Assembly (NCBI GenBank): GCA_963783965.1
Contig: CAWAPQ010000014.1
Span: 397,178-461,177, forward strand
Source of the DNA: Bog-473 sp963783965
Lineage (GTDB): Bacteria > Actinomycetota > Acidimicrobiia > Acidimicrobiales > RAAP-2
Length of the DNA stretch: 64,000 bases
Direction of reading: 5' to 3'
The notes beneath the pieces were generated by a model. That model did not search any database. It had not been told where the DNA came from and was given only the letters and a program-made list of their open reading frames with translations. Positions 54,145 through 63,738 of the stretch are shown here, in pieces; the first letter of the stretch is position 1, and each line of letters opens with the position of its first letter. Made by a program: the position numbers and the translations under genes.

Positions 54145-54816
54145 CTAACTCTCTTCGCTGCCCGCCTCGGCCGACGCGTCCCCGGTCGCCTCGGCGCCAC
54201 CGGCACCCTCGGCACCCTCTTCGCCGGCCTCGCCTTCGGCCGCCTCCTCCTCGACGGTGACCCGCGGCGGCTGCCCGATGGCAACCGCACTCTCGGGGTC
54301 GATGTCGGTGGTGACGCCGGTCGGCAGCGACAGGTCGGAGACTCGCACCTGCCCACCGATGGTGAGGTCGCTGATATCGGCCTCAATGGCGGACGGAATG
54401 GCGGTCGGCAGCGCGTTGATGGCCAGGGTGAACATTTGCTGGTCCACCAGGCCGTCGCCGTGGTGCACCTCGAGCGCCTCGCCCACGAGCAGGATCGGCA
54501 CGTCGGCACTGATGACCTCGTCTCGGCGGACGATGACGAAGTCCACGTGCGTCACGGTCTGGGCGACCGGATGGCGCTGCATCTCGCGGGCCAGGGCGAG
54601 GTACGTGCCCGATCCGGTGTCGAGGGACAGGAGCTGGTTGGCCCCGGCCTCGCTGTTGAGCGCGACGCGGAGCTCACGGGCCACAATGGCGACCGGCAAG
54701 GGATCGGTGCCGTGACCGTAGATGACGGCCGGGATCTTGCCTTCACGCCGCAGGCGGCGCACGGCGCGCGAGCCCGTGGGGCGCCCGATTTCGGCGGCGA
54801 GTACGACTTCGGCCAT
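54145..54816 (-). CDS. rplY: 50S ribosomal protein L25/general stress protein Ctc
   Basis: A 223-residue long-form L25 (TL5/CTC). The N-terminal 5S-rRNA-binding part has GSRAVRRLRREGKIPAVIYG and the beta-barrel part HPVAQTVTHVDFVIV. The C-terminal domain ends in an acidic, Glu/Ala/Gly-rich tail. It binds 5S rRNA in the large subunit. The start is clear: TGAGGAGATCCGCA precedes the ATG. The pairing with pth is conserved (Rv1015c-Rv1014c). Confidence 0.95.
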   Translation of the reverse strand: MAEVVLAAEIGRPTGSRAVRRLRREGKIPAVIYGHGTDPLPVAIVARELRVALNSEAGANQLLSLDTGSGTYLALAREMQRHPVAQTVTHVDFVIVRRDEVISADVPILLVGEALEVHHGDGLVDQQMFTLAINALPTAIPSAIEADISDLTIGGQVRVSDLSLPTGVTTDIDPESAVAIGQPPRVTVEEEAAEGEAGEEGAEGAGGAEATGDASAEAGSEES

Positions 54817-54884
54817 TGCGGATCTCCTCAGGTGGCGAGAGCGGTGGTCGCGGACGGCCCAAGGGCTCCGGCGAACGGCCTACC

Positions 54885-54914
54885 AGCGTAGCCGCTCAGG
54901 TCCTGGCTTCCCAA
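54885..54914 (-). promoter_or_regulatory. Candidate promoter of rplY-pth-mfd
   Basis: TTGGGA (54909-54914), 18 bases, then TACGCT (54885-54890) on the minus strand, giving a leader of about 60 bases before rplY. The rest of the 153-base gap to the methyltransferase shows no gene. Confidence 0.45.
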
Positions 54915-54969
54915 CCGCCGCACCCGCCCGGACCGGACCCTGCCGAGCGGACCTACCTCCGCAGGACGA

Positions 54970-55893
54970 TCACTTCCGTGCCTCGACGTAGACGGTCCCG
55001 CCCCGGCGCAGGGCGACCTCAATGCCGGCTCCGATCAGCGCCACCGGAGACAGGCACAGGGCGGCGAAAAAGGCGAGCAGCCGCTTTCCACGGCCCATCG
55101 CCTCGTCTCGTGCGGACGAGCGTCGGATGGCGGCGTAGAGGTCCGGGTGGCCGGGCAGGCTGCCCACGAGTCCGTCGACCCACCCGAAGAACAGTTGGCC
55201 ACCCCGCACGTAGCTCTGCCTCTCCACTCGGAGGCCCAGCTTCTCGAGTCCCGAAATGAGCGTGGGCGCGTCGAAATGGACGAGGTGTCGCGGCAGGTCG
55301 AGAGCGAACCATCGATCGCCGAACAGATGGGCCTGGAGGCTGTCGTAGTTCGGCACGGCGACCACCAGAAGGCCCTCAGGTTCCAGGATCGCGATCGCAT
55401 CGGCGAGCGTGTCGGCGGGCTCGCGAAGATGCTCCAGCGAGTGCCAGAACACGATGGCCGCCCAGTGGCCCCCGACGTCACCGACCTCCCCGCTCTGCAC
55501 GTGCGGACCCGACCCGGATCGCTCCAGGCCGAGGGCGTCGCGGCCCACCGCGCGCAGCGCGGCCACGAGGGTCCCGTCACCCGCGCCCACGTCGAGCACG
55601 CGGCCGGCGGGCGCCGCCCTGTCGATGCGGCCGGCCAGCCGAGAACGGGTCCAGCGCAAGAGCCGGTCTCCAGGCCCGCTGAACCGACCCTCCTGGGGCC
55701 GGTACCAGTCGCCGTACGCGGCGTCGAGCTGCGCGTCGCTCGGCAGGGGCCAGGTAAACGCCGTCCGGCACGAGTCGCAGCGCGTGACCGAGAAGCCCTG
55801 GTGCGCCTGGGCCGAGACCGGGGAGCCGCACCACGGGCAGGCTGCCACCTCGGAACGACCTTTGGTGCTCGTCTGTGTGCTCGACTCTGCCAT
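54970..55893 (-). CDS. Zinc-ribbon class I methyltransferase with membrane tail
   Basis: A 307-residue protein. A zinc ribbon comes first (CPWC at 19-22, CDSC at 39-42), then a SAM-binding domain (VLDVGAGDGTLV, 99-110), FWHSLEHLREP as the Methyltransf_23 post-motif, and two C-terminal membrane-like stretches (LLAFFAALCLSPVALIGAGI). Proteins of this plan modify sugars or lipids in envelope clusters. ATG 55893 is set by CGGAGC upstream and lies 17 bases after the WbsX gene, so they form an operon. Confidence 0.88.
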   Translation of the reverse strand: MAESSTQTSTKGRSEVAACPWCGSPVSAQAHQGFSVTRCDSCRTAFTWPLPSDAQLDAAYGDWYRPQEGRFSGPGDRLLRWTRSRLAGRIDRAAPAGRVLDVGAGDGTLVAALRAVGRDALGLERSGSGPHVQSGEVGDVGGHWAAIVFWHSLEHLREPADTLADAIAILEPEGLLVVAVPNYDSLQAHLFGDRWFALDLPRHLVHFDAPTLISGLEKLGLRVERQSYVRGGQLFFGWVDGLVGSLPGHPDLYAAIRRSSARDEAMGRGKRLLAFFAALCLSPVALIGAGIEVALRRGGTVYVEARK

Positions 55894-55910
55894 GCTCCGC
55901 GTGCTCGACG

Positions 55911-57512
55911 TCAGTCCTGTGGCTGGACGTCGAGCAACCACTGGGGCGTCCGCTCTCCGGGCGGGTCGTCGAACCCCTCGTCGCGCCGGCGCTCGTCCTC
56001 GGCTCGAACGGCGATCGCCTCGGCGTCATCTTCCTCGTCGTGGTCGAGCACCTCGTCCTCGTCCTCCCCGTCATCTTTCACCTCGTTGACGCGATCCGCC
56101 CTCGGCGCGGGCGTGCGACCGGTCAGCCAATCGGTCGAAGGGACGTCGGGTATGGCGAGGTCCCGCATGCGGTCCTCTTGCAGCTGCAACTGCTCAATCA
56201 GCCACTCGTTCATCTCAACGATCAAGTCGGTCTCGTATCGGGTCCACCCCAGCTTGGACTCGTACGTCTTCTTCAACTCCCGAATCCTTCGATCCGCGTA
56301 GGAGAGCACCCCGCTCGCCTCCTGCTGCAACGCCACGAAGTTCTCGTAGAGGTCGTGGTACAGGGCGTCGGTCGCCACCGGTTGGGGATGGCGGACGGGC
56401 TCGGCCAGTTCGGAGCCGGCGGCTCCGACGCCGAAGCGATTGCGCAGGACGTCCCGTGTCGCCTCCAGGTACGCCCTCCCCCAGAAGATGTCCGGCTCCA
56501 AGTGGGCGCCCTCCGCCCACTCGTTCCAGGCGTTGATGAAGACGATGCCGTCGCGGCCTGCGGCGCGACTCTGCCGCTCCAGTGCGGTGTCGAGCCATTG
56601 TCCGTAGCGCTCCGGAGTCGAGCCCTGCAGAATCAACGCTTCGCCGTTTTGCCGACGGGGTGCGTTGTCCCAGGCGGTCGGCACGCAGGGGTACCGCTGC
56701 CAGTCCACGGGAGGACGGTCGAGGTAGGCCGCCGCCACCTCCTCGTAGTCGTACATCCGGTGCGACTTCTCTGCACCGAACCGGGATGGCTTCTTGCCGA
56801 CGAGTTGCGGCAGGTGGTGGGGCACGAACTCGGCGCTGGCGTCGAACCCCAGGGTGGCCGGGTCATCGAGGTCAGCGCCCGTTTCGAACATGACGAGCCA
56901 CGGGGGCGCAATGCCCGCCTTCTCGCACTCGCGGCGCCACAGGTCAAGAGTGCGCTGGGAATTCGGGAGGAAGTGCGGCCGGTAGACCGTCAACAACGGT
57001 CGATCGTTCACCCGGATGTAGCGGGGGTCCTTGAAGCACTCGATCAGCCAGCGGATGTGCGCGATGTCATCCTCTTCGCTGAACTGCTGCTCCAAAATCA
57101 TTTCGTCGAGCGTGCCCTGCCACCTTCTGAACCAGCTCTCGTTGGCCCAGCAGAGCGCAAACGGAAAGTCGGGTTGGCCGGACTCGAGAACCTCTTGCAG
57201 GGGTCGGCCCAGCATGCGGCGGCCGCCGAACCAGTAGTGGTAGTACAGGAAACCGGTGATCCCGTGCTCTCGGGCGAGCCGTGCCTGCAGGTAGCGGGTC
57301 TCGGGGACACGCAAGTCGTAGAAGCCGAGTTCGCCCGGTAGGTCGGGTTGGCGATGTCCCGGGTAGAGGGGCTTGCTCTCCGCCACGACGCTCCACTCGG
57401 TGAAGCCGGGGCCGTGCCACGCGTCATTCTCCGGGACGTGGTGGAACTGGGGGAGATAGAAGGCGAGAACTTGCGGCGCCTCGTAGGACACCGGCACAGT
57501 CGGATCGGTCAC
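55911..57512 (-). CDS. WbsX-like protein (GH99-like) with C-terminal helical extension
   Basis: A 533-residue WbsX: FYLPQFHHVPEND, GPGFTEWSVV, YHYWFGGRRMLGRPLQEVL, LCWANESWFRRWQG and NAWNEWAEGAHLEPD fill the first 360 residues. A helical stretch (YADRRIRELKKTYESKLG) and a strongly acidic segment (EDEDEVLDHDEEDDAE) follow, absent from the first WbsX at 42.7 kb. The two share the barrel but differ in tail and start. GTG 57512 is taken as start, 12 bases after the methyltransferase gene. Confidence 0.88.
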   Translation of the reverse strand: MTDPTVPVSYEAPQVLAFYLPQFHHVPENDAWHGPGFTEWSVVAESKPLYPGHRQPDLPGELGFYDLRVPETRYLQARLAREHGITGFLYYHYWFGGRRMLGRPLQEVLESGQPDFPFALCWANESWFRRWQGTLDEMILEQQFSEEDDIAHIRWLIECFKDPRYIRVNDRPLLTVYRPHFLPNSQRTLDLWRRECEKAGIAPPWLVMFETGADLDDPATLGFDASAEFVPHHLPQLVGKKPSRFGAEKSHRMYDYEEVAAAYLDRPPVDWQRYPCVPTAWDNAPRRQNGEALILQGSTPERYGQWLDTALERQSRAAGRDGIVFINAWNEWAEGAHLEPDIFWGRAYLEATRDVLRNRFGVGAAGSELAEPVRHPQPVATDALYHDLYENFVALQQEASGVLSYADRRIRELKKTYESKLGWTRYETDLIVEMNEWLIEQLQLQEDRMRDLAIPDVPSTDWLTGRTPAPRADRVNEVKDDGEDEDEVLDHDEEDDAEAIAVRAEDERRRDEGFDDPPGERTPQWLLDVQPQD

Positions 57513-57524
57513 GGGCGGAGTCTC

Positions 57525-58536
57525 TCAGCCCTGTCTCTTGGGGGAAGGAAAGATCCGCCGGTACAGGCGGCGGGCACGGGCTTCGAAAGAGGCCGGTGCC
57601 GCCGGCGGCGCGCCCAGGAGGGACTGGTATCTCGCCTCGGATGCCGTCAAACCATCGGTGAGGACCTCAATGTTGTGCTCGAGCCCGGACACATGACCCT
57701 CCAGGGCCTCGATGTACTTCTGGTGCTCCCGGAGGTGCCCGTCCAGAACTCTGTTGTCCCGGACCATCCTCCTGATCGAGCGCGATCCGCATCCTTTGGT
57801 TGTGCAGCCTGTCGGTGAGCTCCTGGACCCGGTCGGCCAGCTCGTTCACCGCCTGCGGTCCGTTGTCACGAACTGACTTCATCACGAACTGATAGGTCTC
57901 GACCTCGGGATCTGCATGCAACTCATCAAGCGTCTTGTGATTGACGTCGCTTCGCTTGACTCCGATCTCCGAATAGAAGAGCGGCATGACGACGCGCTTG
58001 GTGTCGACCACGACGAGCCCCGCCTCCCTCAGGAGGTCACGGATGGTCTCGAGGGTGAAGAACCGCATGTGCGTCCGGTCCAGGAGACCCGTCGGCACGT
58101 AGCGGAATCTCCCCTGCAAGAGCGCGATGCGGACGTCACCGTGGGCGATGTTGGGCAGGGACGTGACCACGTAGCCCGTCGGCTTGATCTTCCGCACCGC
58201 CTGTCGTAGGGACCCCAACGGGTCACGCAGATGTTCGAGCACGTCGCCGAGCACGACGACGTCGAACGCCTCGTCTTTGACGTAATTCCAGACCTCACCC
58301 TCGTCGATGTTGCCCACGACGACCTGCTCGGCCCACTGCTCGGCAACGAGGGCGGCATCGGGGTCGATCTCGATGCCCACGACGTTGCAGCCCCGCTCGG
58401 ACATCACCTTGGTCAGGTACCCGGTGGAGCACCCCACCTCGAGGACGGACTTGTTGAAACCGATCAGTGAGAGGGCGAATGCATGGCTGTTGTTCTCAGC
58501 GTCAGGATCGACCGCAGTTTCATAAATAAATGACAA
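57525..58536 (-). pseudogene. Class I methyltransferase with coiled-coil tail, +1 frameshift
   Basis: A methyltransferase in two frames. Frame one (TTG 58536 start, AGGAGCAGGGAAA upstream) has VLEVGCSTGYL (31-41), VVVLGDVLEHLRDP and HMRFFTLETIRDLLREAG, then a coiled coil NELADRVQELTDRLHNQRM. The coil continues in the second frame as VRDNRVLDGHLREHQKYIEAL and ends FEARARRLYRRIFPSPKRQG. Dropping one base near 57771-57777 joins the two halves in mid-helix. Alternatively, two genes: the second ORF has AGGAGG but touching its ATG, and the first would end in unnatural sequence, so one gene is favoured. It resembles O-methyltransferases of rhamnan/mannan chain ends. Confidence 0.75.
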
Positions 58537-58876
58537 TTTCCCTGCTCCTGGAAGTGGCGCGGCGCACCAATCTCCCGCTGGCCCGTGCGGACACTATATC
58601 CCTTCGATCCCGATTCTTTGGGAACCGGGCCTCCTCGAAAAGAGCCCGACGCGTGGAGCCACACCCCCTCCGGCGTTGTCCCGGAGCGACCCGCCCGCCG
58701 GCCCTTCCCCTCCCTCCTCGGTGACCCCGGCGGCCAGCCGAGCCGGGTTGAATATCCGCCCGCACCGCCCCCGTACCGACGACCCGCCTGCCTTATGCTG
58801 CCTCCCCAAATCCCCATGCGCGCGCCGCCGACCGCGCCGCATCCGATACGAGCGAGGCCAGGGAGGCCGTCCCCCG
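58537..58876. promoter_or_regulatory. Divergent promoter region of the second glycan cluster
   Basis: A 340-base gap with no convincing gene. On the minus strand TATAGT (58593-58598) is the best -10 of the window, serving the methyltransferase with a leader of about 50 bases. On the plus strand TATGCT (58794-58799) would serve the membrane protein, with a leader of about 70 bases. Local composition is more AT-rich at the methyltransferase end. Confidence 0.5.
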
Positions 58877-60827
58877 TTGATAGTTCTCGAGGTGATCCTG
58901 CTGGTTGCCGGCCTCGCCGCGCTCCTGACGATCGTGGGTCTCGGTCCGGTTGTCCTGTTCGCCCCTGACTGCGGGGGAACCGAGCTCCTCCTGTCGCCGT
59001 TCGTCGGTCTCGCCACGCTCTACCTGGCCTCACAATGGCTCACCCTGCGATTCGCCAGCGGGCCCGTGATCGTCACCACCTGTAGTGCGTTCGGCTGCCT
59101 TTCGGTCGTCGTCGTCGCCTTCCGATGGAGAGACGTACTCGCCCGGGCCTCGGCCGCCCGGGTCGGACATCGCGCTCCTGGCCGGGTTGGGGCTCGTCGT
59201 CGCCCTCGTCCTGCAGCTCCCGATCCTGCACACGGGAACCTTGACGCTGGCGGACTTCAGCGGGGATGACCTCTTCACCTGGGCCCCGAGCGCCGCGTAC
59301 ATGCAGACACATGCGTACTCCGCGCCGCACGCGACGGCCTATGTCTCGCCGCTGCTCTGGCTGTTCCCGACGAACATCTATCCCGGAAGTGTCAGCACGG
59401 TCGACGGCGGACTGCTCACCGTGTTCGGGCTGCACTCCTATCAAATTGGTCGACGCGCTCACCGCCGTCTGCCTCTCGCTCGGCGTGTGCGCCGTGTATC
59501 TGATCCTCCGGACGGGTCTGAAGACCACACGGATCATCGCCGTGCTCGGCCTCGTCCTTGTGGCCACGAACCAGTCGCGCTTCCTGACCTCGGGCTTCGG
59601 ATTCGCCCAGGCGGCCCGAGGAACCGCATTGATGTTGGGGGCGATTCTCGTCTTCATGATTGCGCTTCGAGAAGCGAAGTGTCGGATTGGCCGTCATTGC
59701 CGGAGGAATCATCGCAGTGCTGGCCGGTGTCTACATGCCGGCGTTCCTCATCACGCTCGCTGCCGCCGTCGGCGGACTCATCGTCGTTCTTGCCCCTGCG
59801 CTACGCCACCGATCTTCAGCGGTGCCCTGGAAGGTGGTGGGCGCGTTCATCGCCGGCGGCGTCGTGTTGGGTCTCCAGAACATCAGATGGCTCCTCTTCA
59901 ATGGCGGGATTCATGCCTGGGTGCTGCAGACGGGTTACGGACGGGATGTCTTCTTCACCAAATTCCCGTTCGAGTACCTCGCCGGTTTCGCACCGTTCCA
60001 GTTCGTGCTGCGCACCGCCGGCATCGCTCCATTCGCCGCCGTGAAGCCGCTGTTTTGGACGAGGTTCTGGAGCGACGTCGGCATTGTCATCGCGCTCGCC
60101 GCGCTTGTCCTGTCCATTGTCGGAGCGGTGGGCCTGGTGCGAGCACGAAGGCTGGTTCCGGCCGCGACCCTCTTCTTGCCGCTCCTCTACGGCGCCGCGG
60201 TTTACGTCGACAATCGCGGCGGCTTTGGCTCAGTCCAGACGGTCCTCTACCTGATACCGATCGCCGCCGTCCTCGCCGCCTACGGAACCGACCGGCTCTG
60301 GCGTCGAATACGCACTGAGCGCGTGGCCCGACATGCGCAGGTGATCAGGTCACGCGTCGCCGTCGTCGGGACGCTTGCTCTCCTGGGCACGCTCGGCCTC
60401 ATCGCCGCCTCACAGGTGGCAGCGACAGCAGAGGACGAGGCCTTTTTCATTCACCAACCGGGCATGCTCTCACCGACGAATCTGAAGCTGGCGGGCATCG
60501 CATCCAAGGTGCCCAAGGGAGCCAGCGTCCTGATGTACGCCTCGGACGGCTCGAACGGATACTCGACAGTCCAGAAGACCCAGGCTCTCGTCGGCGCTGC
60601 AGGCTTCCTCCCCGATCGCAACATCACCATCGATGGCCTATATTTCACCGGGTCGTTCGGCCCTTCCGACAGGGCATCCATCAAATCTGCTCTCGGCCTG
60701 TCTTATCGTTACATTCTCCACTATGAGGATCCGTCCATCCGTGACCCGAAGGTGCCTTCCAACTACCATGAGGTGTGGAAGATTCCCGCAGGATCGATTG
60801 GTCCTGTACGAGCGCAATGCGGGATGA
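58877..60827 (+). pseudogene. Polytopic membrane protein (GT-C-like), four +1 frameshifts
   Basis: A protein of about 645 residues in five successive frames, each continuing the alignment with the intact paralogue at 61785-63716. It begins at TTG 58877 (IVLEVILLVAGLAALLTIVG) after AGGGAGG. Junctions: near 59159 (GGG run), 59445-59447 (AAA run), 59674 (extra G, giving RERSVGLAV against paralogue RERSIGAGI) and about 60791 (ending DRLVLYERNAG). Shared hallmarks are GDDLFTWAPSAAYMQTH and NIYPGSVSTVDGGL. It has many membrane segments, and the DD motif in an outer loop suggests a GT-C-type transferase using polyprenol-linked sugars (inference). Lack of other damage favours sequencing indels. Confidence 0.75.
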
Positions 60828-60855
60828 AAACGTCATGTTGGCGCAAACTCGTTGC

Positions 60856-61665
60856 ATGTTGAACGGAAAGCGGATCGCCGTCGTACTGCCGGCATATAAC
60901 GCCGCAGCTCACCCTGGGCCGGACCGTCCAAGAAATCGATCGGAACATCATCGACGACGTCCTTATCGTTGATGATGCGAGCACCGACGAGACGGTGTCG
61001 GTTGCGAGGAAACTCGGGCTCGAACCGATTGTGCATGATCGCAACCGAGGTTATGGCGGGAATCAAAAGACTTGTTACACAGCGGCTCTCGGCCGTGGGG
61101 CTGACGTTGTCGTCATGCTCCATCCGGACTACCAGTACTCGCCTCGGCTGGTCGTGCCGCTCGCCGGATTGATCGCGTATGGCGAGTATGACGTCGCTCT
61201 CGGTTCGCGGATTCTTTCGCAGAATGCCGTCAAGAACGGCATGCCGATCTACAAGTACGTCGCGAATCGGGCACTGACGATGTTCGAGAACATCTTGGTG
61301 CACTACAAGCTCTCCGAATACCACACTGGCCTTCGTGCCTTTAGTAAGGAAGTTGCTGAACGCCTTGAACTTGGAGAGCCAATTCCGACGATTTCATCTT
61401 CGACAATCAAATCATCGTTCAGGCGCTTGCGGCCGGTGCGCGCATCGGCGAGCTCTCGTGCCCGACGAGTTACCACGCGGACGCTTCCTCCATCAATTTC
61501 CGCAGAAGCATGCGCTACGGCCTCGGGGTACTGAAGACCTCCATGGAGTACCGGTCCAGCAAGTCCGGACTCCGGCATTATCCCTACCTCGAGGTCAACG
61601 CCCAGCTCGGTCCGCCGACAGACCAAGAGTCATCTCTCGGCGACCCCGCCCCAACCGGAAGTTGA
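60856..61665 (+). pseudogene. Polyprenol-phosphate-type GT2 glycosyltransferase, two frameshifts
   Basis: A GT2 protein of about 270 residues in three frames. Start: ATG 60856 (or 60835), KRIAVVLPAYNAA. Removing a T near 60909 gives AATLGRTVQEIDRNIIDDV, then VDDASTDETVSVARKLG, HDRNRGYGGNQKTCYTAAL, MLHPDYQYSP and EYHTGLRAFSKEV. A second shift near 61382 needs one added base before NSDDFIFDNQIIVQAL; then SYHADASSINFRRSMRYGLG. This is the dolichol/polyprenol-phosphate mannose/glucose synthase pattern without membrane tail. It lies 28 bases behind the GT-C-like membrane protein, the enzyme class that uses such lipid-linked sugars. Confidence 0.75.
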
Positions 61666-61705
61666 CGCGGGGTCGTATCGCCTCGCTCGCCCGCTACCCG
61701 GCCCT

Positions 61706-61734
61706 GGGACCGAATCCGTTCCGTCTCCGGTCCC
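61706..61734. terminator. Hairpin between convergent genes
   Basis: GGGACCG (61706-61712) pairs with CGGTCCC (61728-61734) around a 15-base loop, with C-G and T-G pairs extending the stem. It lies between the glycosyltransferase and the membrane protein, so could end both transcripts; there is no T-tract. Confidence 0.4.
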
Positions 61735-61784
61735 GGACTGAGGCAGTGTCGAACTGTATTCACGCTCAGGGTCTCGCCCCCCAC

Positions 61785-63716
61785 TCAACTGTCCCGTTTG
61801 TACAAGACGAGATGATCCGGGCGGTACCACCAGACTGCACGGTAGTTCGACGGAACCTTCGGATCGCTGGTGGCTCGATCCTGATAGTGCAGGATGTACG
61901 AATTCCCCTGAGCAAGGTCGTCCTTAATGACGGTGGACTGACTTTTTGTGTAGGGCGAGAACCCTCCGACCAGCGTGACCTGAGCCCGTAAAAAGTCAAC
62001 CGCCCCCACGAGAACCTCAAACTTCGCATAGGACGACACCTTGGTGGCGCCACTCATCGTGTAGACGAGTACCGAGGACCCCGCGGGAACGACCGACCCG
62101 AGTTCGCTGAGCGGCAACGAGCTCGGCGGAAGGCTTCCCGGCTGGTCGAAGAAGAACGACTCGTCATCTGCGGACGAATGCGCCTGGAACACGCATATCA
62201 ATGCGATGACGATCCCCAAGCTCGCGGCGAGGGGCGTCAATCGAAGACCACGGCGACTTCTCGACACATGCGCGCCGGCCGGTTTGACCCGGAAACTTGT
62301 GACGAGCTTGTACGTGGCGTAGCTCACCAAGGCGCACCCGATCGGCGTGACGTAGCCAATCGCCGAAATTGCGCCCAGCCCGTTCGCGTCTGCGATCGTG
62401 ACGTAGGCCGCAAGCATGAGAGGGACGACCAGAGAACACAATTCGAACAGGAGCCGGTCGATTGCCATGCTCACGATCCCTATGCAGACAAGCAGGAGTG
62501 CGAGTGCGGCGATTGTTATGGAAGCCGCCGTCCCGAGGGATCCGAGACCTCCTGTGAGCTGCGGCAGGCCGATACCGCTCTGAAGCTTGAGGAATGGAGC
62601 GGAGCCTGCCAAGTACTCAAAAGGGACCGACCGACCGAGGAAATGTACCGTGCCGAGATGCGACTGGAGAGCCCACGCGTGCAACCCGCCGTCGAACAAT
62701 AGCCATTTGACGTTTTGCGCTCCGAACAAGAGACCCGCGACCACGAATGCGGTCATCGGCTTCCAAACCGAAGACGGGCGCCCTCGTACGAGAGCAAGTC
62801 CAATGGCACCGCCCACAATGGCAGCAAAGGCCACGAGGAACTGGGGCATGTACAGGCCCGCCAACACACCCGTGATGGCGCCGCCAAGAATCCCCGCACC
62901 GATGCTGCGTTCTCTGAATGTGATCAAAAGAAGGACGAAGATCCCGATCAAGAGGACCATTGCGCGAGCATCTTGAGCGAGACCTTCGCCGGCGATGAAA
63001 AAGATGTACTGGTTCGTTGCGGCCAGGACCAGACCGACGACTGCGAATCGGCGAGGGAGCCGCAGGCCCACGCGAACCAGCAAGTAGATGCCGACCGCCG
63101 CCAAGGCGAGGCAGAAGGCAGTGAAGGGTTCGATGAACTGATAGGCATGCATGTGAAAGATCGACATGAGCCCACCGTCGACCGTCCCCGCGCTGCCCGG
63201 GTAGATGTTCTCGGGCAGGATGTAGAGGACTGGTGAGATATAGGCAAGGGAGTGCCACGAACCTCCGACCGGGAACGTGTGTGTCTGCATGTACGCGGCC
63301 GTTGGCGCCCAGGTAAAGAGGTCGTCCCCGCCGCCATTCGCAAGCGTGAAGGTGCCGGAGTGAATCATCGGGACTTGCAGAATGATGGTGAGCACGAGTG
63401 CAAATCCGGCGACGAGCGCGACCTCGCGTCCGCGAGGACGAATCCAGCCGCCGATCCCCTTGCGATACCTGGCGGCTGTGGCCACGGAGAGGACACCAAA
63501 CACGATGCAGGTGCCGGTCACGATCCTTCCGCTCGGGATCCACGTGGACAGCACCTGGCAAGCGAAATAGAGGATGGCGAGTCCGACGGTTGGACACAAC
63601 AGGACCTGAAGACCGCCGAAATTCGGGGCGAGGAACCAAACCGGTGCGAACCCCACTATCGACAGCACGCACGTGACGGCGGCGGTAAACAGAATGAGCT
63701 GCAGTAACGTCATCAA
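61785..63716 (-). CDS. Polytopic membrane protein (GT-C-like), intact paralogue
   Basis: A 643-residue protein with about 12-14 membrane segments. The first outer loop after the fourth segment holds GGGDDLFTWAPTAAYMQTH (D131, D132), then NIYPGSAGTVDGGL and RERSIGAGILGG. The C-terminal part (SADDESFFFDQPGSLPPSS, NYRAVWWYRPDHLVLYKRD) is soluble and outside. The family is not one I can name firmly; topology and the acidic pair resemble GT-C enzymes that move sugars from polyprenol phosphate to surface glycans. ATG 63716 is likely, 22 bases after a partial gene. It is the paralogue of 58877-60827. Confidence 0.8.
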   Translation of the reverse strand: MMTLLQLILFTAAVTCVLSIVGFAPVWFLAPNFGGLQVLLCPTVGLAILYFACQVLSTWIPSGRIVTGTCIVFGVLSVATAARYRKGIGGWIRPRGREVALVAGFALVLTIILQVPMIHSGTFTLANGGGDDLFTWAPTAAYMQTHTFPVGGSWHSLAYISPVLYILPENIYPGSAGTVDGGLMSIFHMHAYQFIEPFTAFCLALAAVGIYLLVRVGLRLPRRFAVVGLVLAATNQYIFFIAGEGLAQDARAMVLLIGIFVLLLITFRERSIGAGILGGAITGVLAGLYMPQFLVAFAAIVGGAIGLALVRGRPSSVWKPMTAFVVAGLLFGAQNVKWLLFDGGLHAWALQSHLGTVHFLGRSVPFEYLAGSAPFLKLQSGIGLPQLTGGLGSLGTAASITIAALALLLVCIGIVSMAIDRLLFELCSLVVPLMLAAYVTIADANGLGAISAIGYVTPIGCALVSYATYKLVTSFRVKPAGAHVSRSRRGLRLTPLAASLGIVIALICVFQAHSSADDESFFFDQPGSLPPSSLPLSELGSVVPAGSSVLVYTMSGATKVSSYAKFEVLVGAVDFLRAQVTLVGGFSPYTKSQSTVIKDDLAQGNSYILHYQDRATSDPKVPSNYRAVWWYRPDHLVLYKRDS

Positions 63717-63738
63717 GCTGAAGGAGGGTCGCGCAGAA

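Noticed and set aside
50368..54891. A plus-strand open frame of about 1500 codons
   Set aside because: Antisense shadow of mfd, pth and rplY; rich in Arg/Gly/His with no domain, while the minus strand has clear families.
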